Below are positions 24,899-33,347 of a DNA stretch of 64,000 bases, piece by piece. The stretch comes from PALSA-607 sp036501485 (GTDB lineage: Bacteria > Actinomycetota > Actinomycetes > Acidothermales > Acidothermaceae). The stretch is taken from NCBI GenBank assembly GCA_036501485.1, contig DASYAG010000016.1, forward strand, positions 91,605 through 155,604. The letters run 5' to 3'. The position numbers were made by a program, and so were the translations under genes. Each line of letters starts with the position of its first letter. Position 1 is the first letter of the stretch. The notes under the pieces are model-generated. The model made no database searches. It was not told the DNA's origin and saw nothing but the letters and a program-made list of their open reading frames with translations.

Positions 24899-25462
24899 GT
24901 GCGCACACTGATCGTGACCGAGTTCATCAGCATTGACGGCGTGGTCGAGTCGCCAGGCGGTGCGGAGACGTCGCACCCGCAAGGCGGCTGGACGAGGACC
25001 TACGGCGTCCCGGAGAGCGGCGCCTTCAAGCTCAAAGAGACGCTGGACGCTGAGTCGATGTTGCTCGGCCGCGTTACCTACGAAGGATTCGCCGCAGCTT
25101 GGCCCACGATGAGCGACGTGTTCGCGGACAAGATGAACTCGATGCCCAAGCACGTCGTGACGAACACCCTTACCGAGCTCGAATGGAACGCGACGCCCTT
25201 GAGCGGCGACATCGCGGCCGGGGTGACCGAGCTGAAGCAGGGCGACGGTGGTCCGATCTTGGTCCACGGCAGCGCGACTCTCGTTCGATTCCTGCTCGCC
25301 GAGCACCTCGTCGACGAGCTGCACCTGATGGTCTTCCCGGTCGCGATCGGCGGGGGCTTAAGGATGTTCCCCGACGACCGCAAGAAGCTCGAGTTCGAGC
25401 TCACCGAGCTGGTTCACTACGACAGCGGGGCCACGCTGCAGATTTACCGCCCCACGCCGTGA
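24899..25462 (+). CDS. RibD C-terminal/dihydrofolate reductase-like protein
   Basis: 187-aa NADPH-binding reductase-fold protein: IVTEFISIDGVVESPGG, the MLLGRVTYEGFAAAWP block, HVVTNTLTELEW, GGPILVHGSATLVRFLL, LHLMVFPVAIGGGLRMF. These stand-alone RibD_C proteins are widespread in actinobacteria; the substrate is usually unknown and they are not the main DHFR. GTG start after GGAAGGA. It follows the LtrA gene by 31 bp. Confidence 0.9.
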   Translation: MRTLIVTEFISIDGVVESPGGAETSHPQGGWTRTYGVPESGAFKLKETLDAESMLLGRVTYEGFAAAWPTMSDVFADKMNSMPKHVVTNTLTELEWNATPLSGDIAAGVTELKQGDGGPILVHGSATLVRFLLAEHLVDELHLMVFPVAIGGGLRMFPDDRKKLEFELTELVHYDSGATLQIYRPTP

Positions 25463-25533
25463 ATTGAGGTACAACGGACGCAGTCGCCTTGTAGGAATTG
25501 GATTGCGGTAGCAGGGGGGGAGGTGCGACGGGC

Positions 25534-26583
25534 GTGGATGTCGTGCAGCCCTACCCGTCGCCGTCGCCGCCGCAGTTTCCCCGACAGGCCCCGAACGCGC
25601 CGCGTTCGGGGCGGTCAGCGCGCTGGGTAGTCGCGCTTGTGGTCGTTTTGGTTCTCTTGGTCGTCGGCGCCGTGGCGTTCAGTTGGAGCCAGGCGCACCG
25701 GTTAACAAGCACTAGGAGTCAGCTCGGCGCACTGCGGGCCTCCGCGGCCGCAGAGCAGGCGCAAGTCTCCGCGCTCGCAACCACCGTCGACGGGCAGCAG
25801 AAGACCCTGACAGACCTCGGCACCCAACTCGGCGCGACCCAAACGCAGTTGGCTGCGACGCAGAGCAAGTTGGGCACGACGCAGTCGCAGCTGCAGACAG
25901 CGCAAACGCGGCTTGGAACCGACGAGCAACAGTTGAACACCACGACCAAGCAGCTGAACGTCACCACCAAGCAGTTGCCGCCGGATCTCGTTGCACTGGC
26001 AACGGAGGTTTCGCCATCGGTCGTGCTGATCACTTGCACGACGAGCGGTGGTGGTGACACCGGCACCGGCTTCGCGATCGCGTTGCCCGCCGCTGCCGGC
26101 TATGCCACGACCATCATCACGGCCGAGCATGTGATCGACGCGTGCACCAACCCGTTGGCGGGCGCCATCTCACTGGCGCGCGGCGGCCAGACACTGCTGG
26201 TGCACTTGCGCTCCTATGACCAGGGTCAAGATGTCGCGATCCTCGACACGACCGCCAAGCTGCCGACACTGAAGCCAGCGGCTGCACCGGTCGTCGGTGA
26301 GTTCCTCATGGCGGTCGGCAACCCACTCGGCGTCAATGACAACGTGACGTCGGGCAACGTGTCGCAGGTGTACTCGTCATACTTCCTCGACAGTGCGCCG
26401 ATCAGCAACGGCAGTTCGGGAGGTCCCGTAGTTGACCGGTCGGGCAACGTCGTCGGCATCGTCGACGCAGGCGCCGTTGCTGACGCGAACACGCCGGTAG
26501 TGCAGAACCTGAACATCGCATTGCGGCTGTCGAGGCTGTGCCCGACGGTGTTGTCCGGTTCGTCGTGCGCGGCGTTGCACTGA
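25534..26583 (+). CDS. Membrane-anchored trypsin-like serine protease with coiled-coil stalk
   Basis: 349 aa. A Pro-rich cytoplasmic tail is followed by one membrane segment (residues 31-50). A repetitive stalk spans about 60-148, with recurring LGTTQSQLQTAQTRLGT-type units of about seven to eleven residues that predict a coiled coil. The catalytic domain (155-349) shows the triad His199 (ITAEHVIDA), Asp233 (GQDVAIL) and Ser295 (NGSSGGPVV). There is no PDZ domain, unlike HtrA. The protease faces outside. GTG 25534 with GGAGG upstream is preferred to a TTG 12 codons earlier. Confidence 0.85.
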   Translation: MDVVQPYPSPSPPQFPRQAPNAPRSGRSARWVVALVVVLVLLVVGAVAFSWSQAHRLTSTRSQLGALRASAAAEQAQVSALATTVDGQQKTLTDLGTQLGATQTQLAATQSKLGTTQSQLQTAQTRLGTDEQQLNTTTKQLNVTTKQLPPDLVALATEVSPSVVLITCTTSGGGDTGTGFAIALPAAAGYATTIITAEHVIDACTNPLAGAISLARGGQTLLVHLRSYDQGQDVAILDTTAKLPTLKPAAAPVVGEFLMAVGNPLGVNDNVTSGNVSQVYSSYFLDSAPISNGSSGGPVVDRSGNVVGIVDAGAVADANTPVVQNLNIALRLSRLCPTVLSGSSCAALH

Positions 26584-26597
26584 CCACGAATCTCGTG

Positions 26598-27299
26598 ATG
26601 CGACCGGCTGCGATGCGCCTCGGCGTGCTTCTCGCCACAGCCTGTCTCGTCGCCGGCTGTGGGTCTCACGCGAAGGCCGAGGTCACAACGACGCCGACGG
26701 CTGCCGTGACTTCGGCAACCACCCCGGCGTCCGCCATGGGTTCAGCGTCTGCAGTTGCGTCGTCGGAAACCTCAGCTGCATCGTCGGAAGCCGCGGGTGA
26801 CGCCGCTGTTCCGACGGTCGGGCCTGCGTCGTCGGCCTTCGTCACCGACGTCTGTTCGGCGATCACGATCGCCGATGCGCAGGCCACCGTGCAGCCGGCG
26901 ATCGATGCCATCGGCTTCGATCCCAACAATCAGGACGCGGACGGCATCTTCATGTGCACGATCGATGCGGCCGACCAGGCAGTGACGGTAACGGTCGAAC
27001 CCGAAGATGTCGCGATGGCGAACTACGAGTCCGACGTCGCCGCGGAGAACGTGCCGGCGGTGCCGTCGTTACCCGGAGTCGGCGATGTCGCCGTGTTCAC
27101 CCAGGTCGCCAACAACCCGCCAGATGTCTACGCGCACAAGGGCCACGTCACGTGCGAAGTGAAGACGAGCGACACGCAGGTGCTCAATGTGACCTACGAC
27201 CCGAGTGTCGTCGATGGGGGAGTCACCGCCGCGAGCGCGGCTGCCTATGCGGTCAAGCTCGGCGCGTTGTGCACGGACGTGTTCGCCGCGATCAGCTGA
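26598..27299 (+). CDS. Putative lipoprotein (DUF3558-like)
   Basis: 233 aa. Signal peptide with lipobox LVAGC (Cys21), then a Ser/Ala/Thr-rich spacer to about residue 95. The mature domain has Cys residues in VTDVCSAI, IFMCTIDA, VTCEVK and GALCTDVF, in an order like DUF3558 lipoproteins, which is a weak match. It starts 14 bp after the protease gene, so co-transcription and action at the same surface are plausible. The ATG choice is uncertain (26598 or 26613), since neither has a strong ribosome binding site. Confidence 0.75.
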   Translation: MRPAAMRLGVLLATACLVAGCGSHAKAEVTTTPTAAVTSATTPASAMGSASAVASSETSAASSEAAGDAAVPTVGPASSAFVTDVCSAITIADAQATVQPAIDAIGFDPNNQDADGIFMCTIDAADQAVTVTVEPEDVAMANYESDVAAENVPAVPSLPGVGDVAVFTQVANNPPDVYAHKGHVTCEVKTSDTQVLNVTYDPSVVDGGVTAASAAAYAVKLGALCTDVFAAIS

Positions 27300-27347
27300 C
27301 GAAGCGGCCACAAACTCGCCGGCCGGACGTCGAGTGGTGGCGGGCTG

Positions 27348-28181
27348 TTAGCTGCTGCCGCCTTGCGCGGCAATCGACACCGGCTCCCATGCTCGCCACG
27401 TCGCGAGTCGTGATTCGTAATCAGCAGCGGCGATGGCCAGCGGACCGTCGCCGAAGAAGATCCGCAGCGGCGGTTCAGCGACGTCGACGAGGGTGAGGAT
27501 CGCATCGCGCGTCGCGACCGGGTCACCCGGGTTCGGCATCCTGACCGCGCGAGCACGAGCGCCGGCTTCGCGCACGCCGTCATAGGCCAGCAGCTCTTCG
27601 GCCCGCGAAGCAGACGAGCCGCCCCAATCGGTGCTGTAGCCACCGGGCTCGATCATCGTGATCTTGATGCCGAAGTCGGCCACTTCTTGGGCGAGCGCTT
27701 GGCTCAGACCCTCGAGTCCCCATTTCGACGCGTGATACATCCCGACGTTCGGGAACGCGGAGATCCCGCCGATCGAGGTGACCTGGATGATGTGGCCGCG
27801 GCCCTGTGCACGCAAGTAGGGCAGCGCCGCTTGCGTGATCCAAATCGCGCCGAACAGGTTCGTCTCGATTTGCGCTCTGACATCGTGCTCGCTCAGTTCC
27901 TCGACCATGCCGAACTGGCCGTAGCCAGCGTTGTTGATGATCACGTCGAGCCAGCTGAAATGCTCGTGGGCCTGCTTGACCGCCGCGAACGCCGCCTCAC
28001 GGTCGGTGACGTCGAGTTTGATCGGCAGCACGGCGTCGCCGTACTTCACCACGAGGTCGTCGAGCGAGGCCGTGTCGCGTGCGGTTGCCGCGACCTTGTC
28101 ACCGCGGTCGAGCGCGGCGATCGCCCACTCGCGGCCGAAGCCACGCGAGGTGCCGGTGATGAACCAGGTCTTCGAACTCAT
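27348..28181 (-). CDS. Short-chain dehydrogenase/reductase (classical SDR)
   Basis: 277 aa. Cofactor motif TGTSRGFG (residues 9-16), NNAGYG, the catalytic Ser in IQVTSIGG, and the YHASK active site. The basic residues after the second strand (ATARD) favour NADP(H). Similar to the 'TGTSRGFGR' SDRs of actinobacteria, whose substrates are mostly unknown. It lies 9 bp downstream of the glutathione peroxidase gene and is probably co-transcribed. Confidence 0.93.
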   Translation of the reverse strand: MSSKTWFITGTSRGFGREWAIAALDRGDKVAATARDTASLDDLVVKYGDAVLPIKLDVTDREAAFAAVKQAHEHFSWLDVIINNAGYGQFGMVEELSEHDVRAQIETNLFGAIWITQAALPYLRAQGRGHIIQVTSIGGISAFPNVGMYHASKWGLEGLSQALAQEVADFGIKITMIEPGGYSTDWGGSSASRAEELLAYDGVREAGARARAVRMPNPGDPVATRDAILTLVDVAEPPLRIFFGDGPLAIAAADYESRLATWRAWEPVSIAAQGGSS

Positions 28182-28190
28182 CGGGGCTCC

Positions 28191-28682
28191 CTAAGACAGC
28201 GCAGAATCGATGCAGGCGAGTACGGCCGGGTCATCGGGTTGCGTGCTCGGGGTGAAGCGGCCAACGACATTTCCGTCTGGCGTGACGACGAACTTCTCGA
28301 AGTTCCAATTGATGTCGGCGGCGTCAGCGTCCGGATATGGCGTCTTAGCTAATACGGTGTAGATCGGGTCGCGGTTCGGGCCGTTGACCTCGATCTTGTC
28401 CGACATGGGGAAGGTGACCCCGTAGGTCGCCGAGCAGAACTCGGCAATATCGGCGGCCGTCCCTGGTTCCTGCCCACCAAACTGATTACACGGGAACCCC
28501 AGCACGGTGAACCCACGATCGGCGAACTCCTCGTGCAGCTGCTCGAGCTTCGCGTACTGCGGCGTCTTCCCGCAGCGGCTGGCGACGTTCACGACCAGCG
28601 CGACCCGGCCGCCGGCGAGTTCGCCGAATGTGGTGTGTGCGCCTTGCAGGGTGGTGACGGGCAGGTTCAGTAATTCGCTCAT
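28191..28682 (-). CDS. Glutathione peroxidase family thiol peroxidase
   Basis: 163 aa. Peroxidatic Cys in NVASRCGKTPQY, family block LGFPCNQFGGQEPG (Gln conserved, resolving Cys candidate) and WNFEKFVVTPDG (Trp and Asn of the catalytic tetrad). It reduces hydrogen and lipid peroxides, in actinobacteria most likely with thioredoxin or mycothiol rather than glutathione. Start ATG 28682 with CTAGG upstream; the longer frame adds a non-homologous tail. It heads a two-gene unit with the SDR. Confidence 0.93.
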   Translation of the reverse strand: MSELLNLPVTTLQGAHTTFGELAGGRVALVVNVASRCGKTPQYAKLEQLHEEFADRGFTVLGFPCNQFGGQEPGTAADIAEFCSATYGVTFPMSDKIEVNGPNRDPIYTVLAKTPYPDADAADINWNFEKFVVTPDGNVVGRFTPSTQPDDPAVLACIDSALS

Positions 28683-28744
28683 GCCTAGCTGCAGCGCGTC
28701 GCTGGCCTGCTCCATTCCCGTGTGACCGCACTCACAGCTCGCTG

Positions 28745-30142
28745 CTACTTGGCGCGGGCCTGCTTGACGAGCGTCTTACCGAAGTCCCACACGAGACCTG
28801 ACCCGCGGTGCGCCTCGTCCATCACGTCGATGAACGCGTCCATGAAGAGGTCGACTTCGCGCTCTCCGATGATCAGTGGCGGGATCAGCTTGATCACTTC
28901 GAGATGATCGCCCGAGACCTGCGTGAGAATGTGATGCTGGTGGAACAAGGCGTGCACGATGGTCTGCGCGAACAGCCCCTTGCGCGCCGCTTGCAACGCG
29001 GTCCACGACCCGCGCAGCTTCCACGATGTCGGGCGGCCGAACTCGATCCCGATCATGAGACCCCGACCGCGAACCTCATGCAGCATTTCGTAGCGATCGA
29101 CGAGCTCGGCCAGCCTCGACTGCAACAGCTCGCCGACCTTGCGTGCGTTGTCGACGACGTTCTCCTGGTCGATCACGTGCAGCGTAGCCAGGCCCGCGGC
29201 CATCGCCTGCGCGTTCGAACCGAACGTTGAGTCGTGCACAAGTACGCGGTCCATCGACGAGTAGACCTTGGCGAAGATCCATTCACGACCCAGCGTGGCG
29301 CCGATGGGGATGTAGCCGCCCGACAAGGCTTTGGCAGTCGCGACCAGGTCGGGTTCGACACCGTCGTTTTGGAACGCGAAGAAATCGCCGGTACGACCGA
29401 CACCGGTCTGCACCTCGTCGGCGATCAGAAGTGCCTTGTGGCTACGCAGCAGTTCTTGCGCGGCGGGCAGGAAGCCCGGCGGTGAAACCGCGACGCCCTT
29501 GCCCTGGATCGGCTCGATGAGGAAGCCGGCAACGTCGCCGCGGCGAAGCTCACGTTCGAGCGCCTTCAGATCGCCGAACGGGATCGCGGTGTCGGGCAGC
29601 ATCGGCCCAAAGCCGGTGCGGAACGCGTTCGATCCGTTGACTGAGAGCGATCCCGCCGTGAGGCCGTGGAAGGCATGGTCGCAGTAGATGATGCGACGGC
29701 GGCCCGTCGCGTAGCGCGCGTACTTCAAGGCGGCCTCGACGGCCTCCGTGCCGCTGTTGCCGAAGTAGACCCGGTCGAGATGCGGAACCTTCGCGAGCAG
29801 CGCCTCCGCGAGCGGCCCGGCCAGCGGGGGAGCGTCGAACTGGGTCAGGTCGGCGAGGTCGGCGTCGATGACGTCGTGGATCGCCTGCCGAACGACGGGG
29901 TTGTGGCGGCCGAGGGCGAACACCCCGAAGCCCGCGAGCATGTCGAGGTACTCGACGCCGTCTGAGTCGTAGAGGTAGGCGCCCTGCCCTCGCGCGTAGA
30001 CCTTGTCGAAGCCGATCGCGTGCAGCATCCGCGGCAGCTGGGGGTTCAGATATTGGCGGTGCAGCTCGTACCGCTCATCTCCGCGCTGGGCGAGCACATC
30101 GCGAAGGTCGAACGGCTGGTCGGCCGGTTCGTCCGATCCCAT
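28745..30142 (-). CDS. hpnO: Class III aminotransferase, HpnO-like (hopanoid side chain)
   Basis: 465-aa PLP enzyme. NSGTEAVEAALKYAR binds the cofactor phosphate, DHAFHGLT follows, IADEVQTGVGRTG holds the Asp that contacts the PLP nitrogen, and the Schiff-base Lys lies in ATAKALSGGY. Beside the hopanoid genes, the expected role is transamination of the oxidised C35 side chain to aminobacteriohopanetriol. ATG 30142 is chosen for GAGGAGGTG upstream; a GTG at 30184 is less likely. It is divergent from the polyprenyl synthase gene. The role is assigned by context plus recalled similarity to the actinobacterial protein. Confidence 0.85.
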   Translation of the reverse strand: MGSDEPADQPFDLRDVLAQRGDERYELHRQYLNPQLPRMLHAIGFDKVYARGQGAYLYDSDGVEYLDMLAGFGVFALGRHNPVVRQAIHDVIDADLADLTQFDAPPLAGPLAEALLAKVPHLDRVYFGNSGTEAVEAALKYARYATGRRRIIYCDHAFHGLTAGSLSVNGSNAFRTGFGPMLPDTAIPFGDLKALERELRRGDVAGFLIEPIQGKGVAVSPPGFLPAAQELLRSHKALLIADEVQTGVGRTGDFFAFQNDGVEPDLVATAKALSGGYIPIGATLGREWIFAKVYSSMDRVLVHDSTFGSNAQAMAAGLATLHVIDQENVVDNARKVGELLQSRLAELVDRYEMLHEVRGRGLMIGIEFGRPTSWKLRGSWTALQAARKGLFAQTIVHALFHQHHILTQVSGDHLEVIKLIPPLIIGEREVDLFMDAFIDVMDEAHRGSGLVWDFGKTLVKQARAK

Positions 30143-30311
30143 CGCTTCGCCCACCTCCTCGCACTTTCGGGCCTCAGAATGCACCGTAACCGATCATCCG
30201 GAGCAGAATGAGTTGGACGCCTCACCTGCACCATCTGATATACAGCGGATGGATACAACTGTTTACTTAGTACGTACTTACCCGTTCTAGACCGCATGGC
30301 GGGGCGACGAT
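30143..30311. promoter_or_regulatory. Divergent promoter region of the hopanoid cluster
   Basis: The 169-bp spacer between the HpnO-like and polyprenyl synthase genes must hold both promoters. It contains a relatively AT-rich tract at about 30255-30285 with a perfect 10-bp palindrome AGTACGTACT (30269-30278) and two TACTTA copies 11 bp apart (30264 and 30275). These are candidate sites for a regulator; no regulator gene is adjacent. Confidence 0.35.
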
Positions 30312-31424
30312 ATGGCTGAGTTTGGCGCTACCGGCAAGGGCGAGCAAGCTGCCCTTGACGGCGTCGATCACTCATCCGCACTCGACGCGGCTGAGCCGCC
30401 CGCCGTTCTCGCTCAGGCTCGAGCACTCGTCGTCCCCGCCCTTCGCGCCGCTGTCGACCGCCTGCAGGGCGAGCAGCTGCGCCGGATCGCTGCCTACCAC
30501 CTCGGTTGGCTCGATGCGGACGGCCGACCGCTCCCCGGCGACGGCGTTGGCGGCAAAGCGATCAGGCCGACGTTGGCCGTGTTGTCGGCACAAGCGGCCG
30601 GCGGCACCGCGGCGCAGGGCGTCCCGGCAGCGGTTGCGGTCGAACTCGTGCACAACTTCTCTCTGCTCCACGACGACATCATGGATCGCGATGTCGAGCG
30701 GCGGCATCGCCCGACGGCGTGGGTGGTCTTCGGCGAGGGCCAAGCGATCCTGGCCGGCAACGCGATGCTGAACGCGGCAGTCGACGTGCTCGTGCGCGAC
30801 GGCGCCGCCGGGCAGCGCGCGCTGCCGAGTCTGGTTGCCGCGGTCGAGGGTCTGATCGCCGGGCAGTCGGCAGATCTGGAGCTGGAAACCCGCGCAAATG
30901 CCGACCTCGACGAGGTACTCGCGATGGAGGCCGGCAAGACGGCCGCGTTGCTTGCCTGTTCGTCGTCGATCGGAGCATTGGCTGCCGGCGCCGAGGCATC
31001 GGTCGTTGACGCCCTCGCTGGCTACGGCTACGAGCTCGGGATGGCGTTCCAGCTCGTTGACGACATCCTCGGCATCACCGGTGACGCCGCTGCGACCGGC
31101 AAGTCGTCGTCGTCCGACGTTCGGGCTGGGAAGCGGAGCGCGCCCATCGTGGCCGCGCTGAATTCCGGGACCGCGGCGTCTGAACAGCTGGCAAAGCTGC
31201 TCGCCGGTGGTCCGCTGACCTCAGATGACGACGTGACTCACGCGACGAAGCTCATAGACGAGGCAGGCGGGCTCGAGTGGGCCGCTCACGAGGCCGACCG
31301 CAGGCTCGCACTCGCTCTGGGCTACCTCGACGTACTCAGCCTCCAACAGAAGATGTCCGCCAAGACGGGAACAACTTGCGACCTGGCGGCGCTGGCTCGG
31401 TATGTCGTCGAACGTGATCGTTAG
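30312..31424 (+). CDS. Polyprenyl diphosphate synthase (hopanoid cluster)
   Basis: 370-aa trans-isoprenyl diphosphate synthase that condenses isopentenyl with allylic diphosphates. The first Asp-rich motif is LLHDDIMDRD (121-125), followed by the RRHRPTAW region. The second is FQLVDDILGITGD (250 onward), with the DDxxG variant frequent in actinobacteria. GKAIRPTLAVL is the IPP-binding region. Product length cannot be read with certainty; in hopanoid clusters it is expected to supply farnesyl diphosphate for squalene. It leads a five-part run of coding units ending with HpnH. Confidence 0.9.
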   Translation: MAEFGATGKGEQAALDGVDHSSALDAAEPPAVLAQARALVVPALRAAVDRLQGEQLRRIAAYHLGWLDADGRPLPGDGVGGKAIRPTLAVLSAQAAGGTAAQGVPAAVAVELVHNFSLLHDDIMDRDVERRHRPTAWVVFGEGQAILAGNAMLNAAVDVLVRDGAAGQRALPSLVAAVEGLIAGQSADLELETRANADLDEVLAMEAGKTAALLACSSSIGALAAGAEASVVDALAGYGYELGMAFQLVDDILGITGDAAATGKSSSSDVRAGKRSAPIVAALNSGTAASEQLAKLLAGGPLTSDDDVTHATKLIDEAGGLEWAAHEADRRLALALGYLDVLSLQQKMSAKTGTTCDLAALARYVVERDR

Positions 31425-31442
31425 CCGAGGAGGACGCACCTC

Positions 31443-33347
31443 GTGACCGCGCTGACGTATACAGACCTGACCGACGCGGTCGGTTTGGCGGTCAAGCGCG
31501 CGCAAGCCCACCTCGTTGGCCGTCAGGATGCCGCCGGTTGGTGGAAAGGCGAGCTGCGCACCAACGTCACGATGGACGCCGAAGACCTGCTGCTGCGGCA
31601 ATTCCTCGGCATCTTGAAGCCCCAGGAGACTGCCGAGGCCGCACGCTGGATCCGCTCCCAGCAACGTGCCGACGGCACCTGGGCGAACTTCGAGCGCGGC
31701 CCTGGCGATGTATCGACAACGATCGAGGCCTACGCCGCCCTGCGCTTGGCGGGCGACGGCGTCGACGAGCCGCACATGGCGGCTGCGCGCGGCTTCATCC
31801 TCGCCGGTGGTGGGATCGAGGCGAGCCGGGTCTTCACCCGCATCTGGCTGGCGCTGTTCGGTGAGTGGTCGTGGGACGACCTGCCCTCGATGCCGCCCGA
31901 GCTGGTGCTGCTGCCGAAGTGGTTCCCGCTGAATGTCTACGACTGGGGCTGTTGGGCTCGGCAGACCGTGGTGGCCATCACCGTGGTGGCGACGCTTCGG
32001 CCCGTTCGCCCGCTCCCGTTCACGGTCGCCGAACTACGTTCCGGTCTGCGGCCCGCGCCCTCTAAGACCGGCCCGGTCGCGACCGCGTTCACAGTGCTCG
32101 ACAAGGCGCTGAAGCTCTACGACCGATCGCCCATCAAGCCGGGTCGGGCGATGGCATTCCAGCACGCCACCGACTGGGTATTGCGGCGCCAAGAAGCCGA
32201 CGGCGGGTGGGGCGGTATTCAGCCACCGTGGGTCTACTCGATCCTGGCCTTGCACTTGACCGGCCGCCCGCTCGATGACCCTGCGCTGGTTGCCGCGATC
32301 AAGGGCCTCGATGGCTTCTTGATTCGAGAAGAGACGCCCGATGGCATCATCAGGCGGCTCGAGGCCTGCCAGTCGCCGGTGTGGGATACCTGTCTCGCGC
32401 TGATTGCGATGTTCGACTCAGGCGCCGACGTCGACGACCCGTCGGTTCGTACCGCGGTCGACTGGCTGCTCGACGAAGAGGTCAAGGTCAAGGGTGACTG
32501 GGCCGTGAAGCGTCCTGATCTCGATGCCGCGGGCTGGGCGTTCGAGTTCGCCAACGACGCTTACCCCGACATTGACGACACCGCCGAGGTGGTGCTGGCA
32601 CTTCGCCGCACGGGTGCTGTCTTGCGGCCGGATGTTGCGGCCGCCGTGCAGCGCGGTACTCGCTGGGCCGTCGGTATGCAGTCGCGTGACGGAGGGTGGG
32701 GCGCGTTCGACGCCGACAACACCCGCCGGCTTGTCGAGAAGGTGCCGTTCTGCGACTTCGGTGCGGTGATTGACCCGCCGTCGGCCGATGTCACGGCGCA
32801 TGTGGTCGAGATGCTCGGACACAGCGGGATGGCGCATACAGAGTCGGCGCGACGCGGCGTGCGGTGGTTGCTCGACGCCCAAGAGGCCGACGGTTCGTGG
32901 TTCGGCCGCTGGGGCGCGAACTACGTCTACGGAACCGGCGCCGTTCTTCCCGCGCTCGCCGCCGTCGGTGCCGATCGCGACTCGATACCGGTGCGTCGCG
33001 CCGTGCACTGGCTGGAGAAGCACCAGAATCCGGACGGCGGGTGGGGCGAGGACCTGCGCTCCTACACCGAGGAAGCGTGGCGAGGCAGGGGCGAGTCGAC
33101 GCCGTCGCAGACGGCCTGGGCGCTGCTCGGTCTGATGGCGATCGACCCCGACACTGACGCGGTCGCTCGCGGCGTCGACTGGCTGGTGCGCACGCAGCGA
33201 ACTGACGGCGGCTGGGACGAAGACCTCTACACCGGCACCGGCTTCCCCGGCGACTTCTACATCAACTACGAGATGTATCGCGTGGTGTTCCCGCTCAGCG
33301 CGCTCGGGCGTTACCTGAGCGCGCAGAAGGTCATCAGGTTGCCGTGA
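31443..33347 (+). CDS. shc: Squalene-hopene cyclase
   Basis: 634 aa, the normal length. It cyclises squalene to hopene/hopanol at the membrane. The catalytic acid motif DIDD is at 376-379 (DAYPDIDDTAEVV). Several QW repeats are visible (QRADGTWANF, QEADGGWGGI, QSRDGGWGAF, QEADGSWFGRWG, QNPDGGWGEDL, QRTDGGWDEDL). GTG start after GAGGAGGAC, 18 bp from the synthase gene. Its stop overlaps the next start (GTGA), so translation of the fusion protein is coupled to it. Confidence 0.97.
   Translation: MTALTYTDLTDAVGLAVKRAQAHLVGRQDAAGWWKGELRTNVTMDAEDLLLRQFLGILKPQETAEAARWIRSQQRADGTWANFERGPGDVSTTIEAYAALRLAGDGVDEPHMAAARGFILAGGGIEASRVFTRIWLALFGEWSWDDLPSMPPELVLLPKWFPLNVYDWGCWARQTVVAITVVATLRPVRPLPFTVAELRSGLRPAPSKTGPVATAFTVLDKALKLYDRSPIKPGRAMAFQHATDWVLRRQEADGGWGGIQPPWVYSILALHLTGRPLDDPALVAAIKGLDGFLIREETPDGIIRRLEACQSPVWDTCLALIAMFDSGADVDDPSVRTAVDWLLDEEVKVKGDWAVKRPDLDAAGWAFEFANDAYPDIDDTAEVVLALRRTGAVLRPDVAAAVQRGTRWAVGMQSRDGGWGAFDADNTRRLVEKVPFCDFGAVIDPPSADVTAHVVEMLGHSGMAHTESARRGVRWLLDAQEADGSWFGRWGANYVYGTGAVLPALAAVGADRDSIPVRRAVHWLEKHQNPDGGWGEDLRSYTEEAWRGRGESTPSQTAWALLGLMAIDPDTDAVARGVDWLVRTQRTDGGWDEDLYTGTGFPGDFYINYEMYRVVFPLSALGRYLSAQKVIRLP

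Noticed and set aside
27300..27347. Possible terminator hairpin between the lipoprotein and SDR genes
   Set aside because: Only a 5-bp ACTCG/CGAGT stem could be found, too weak to call.
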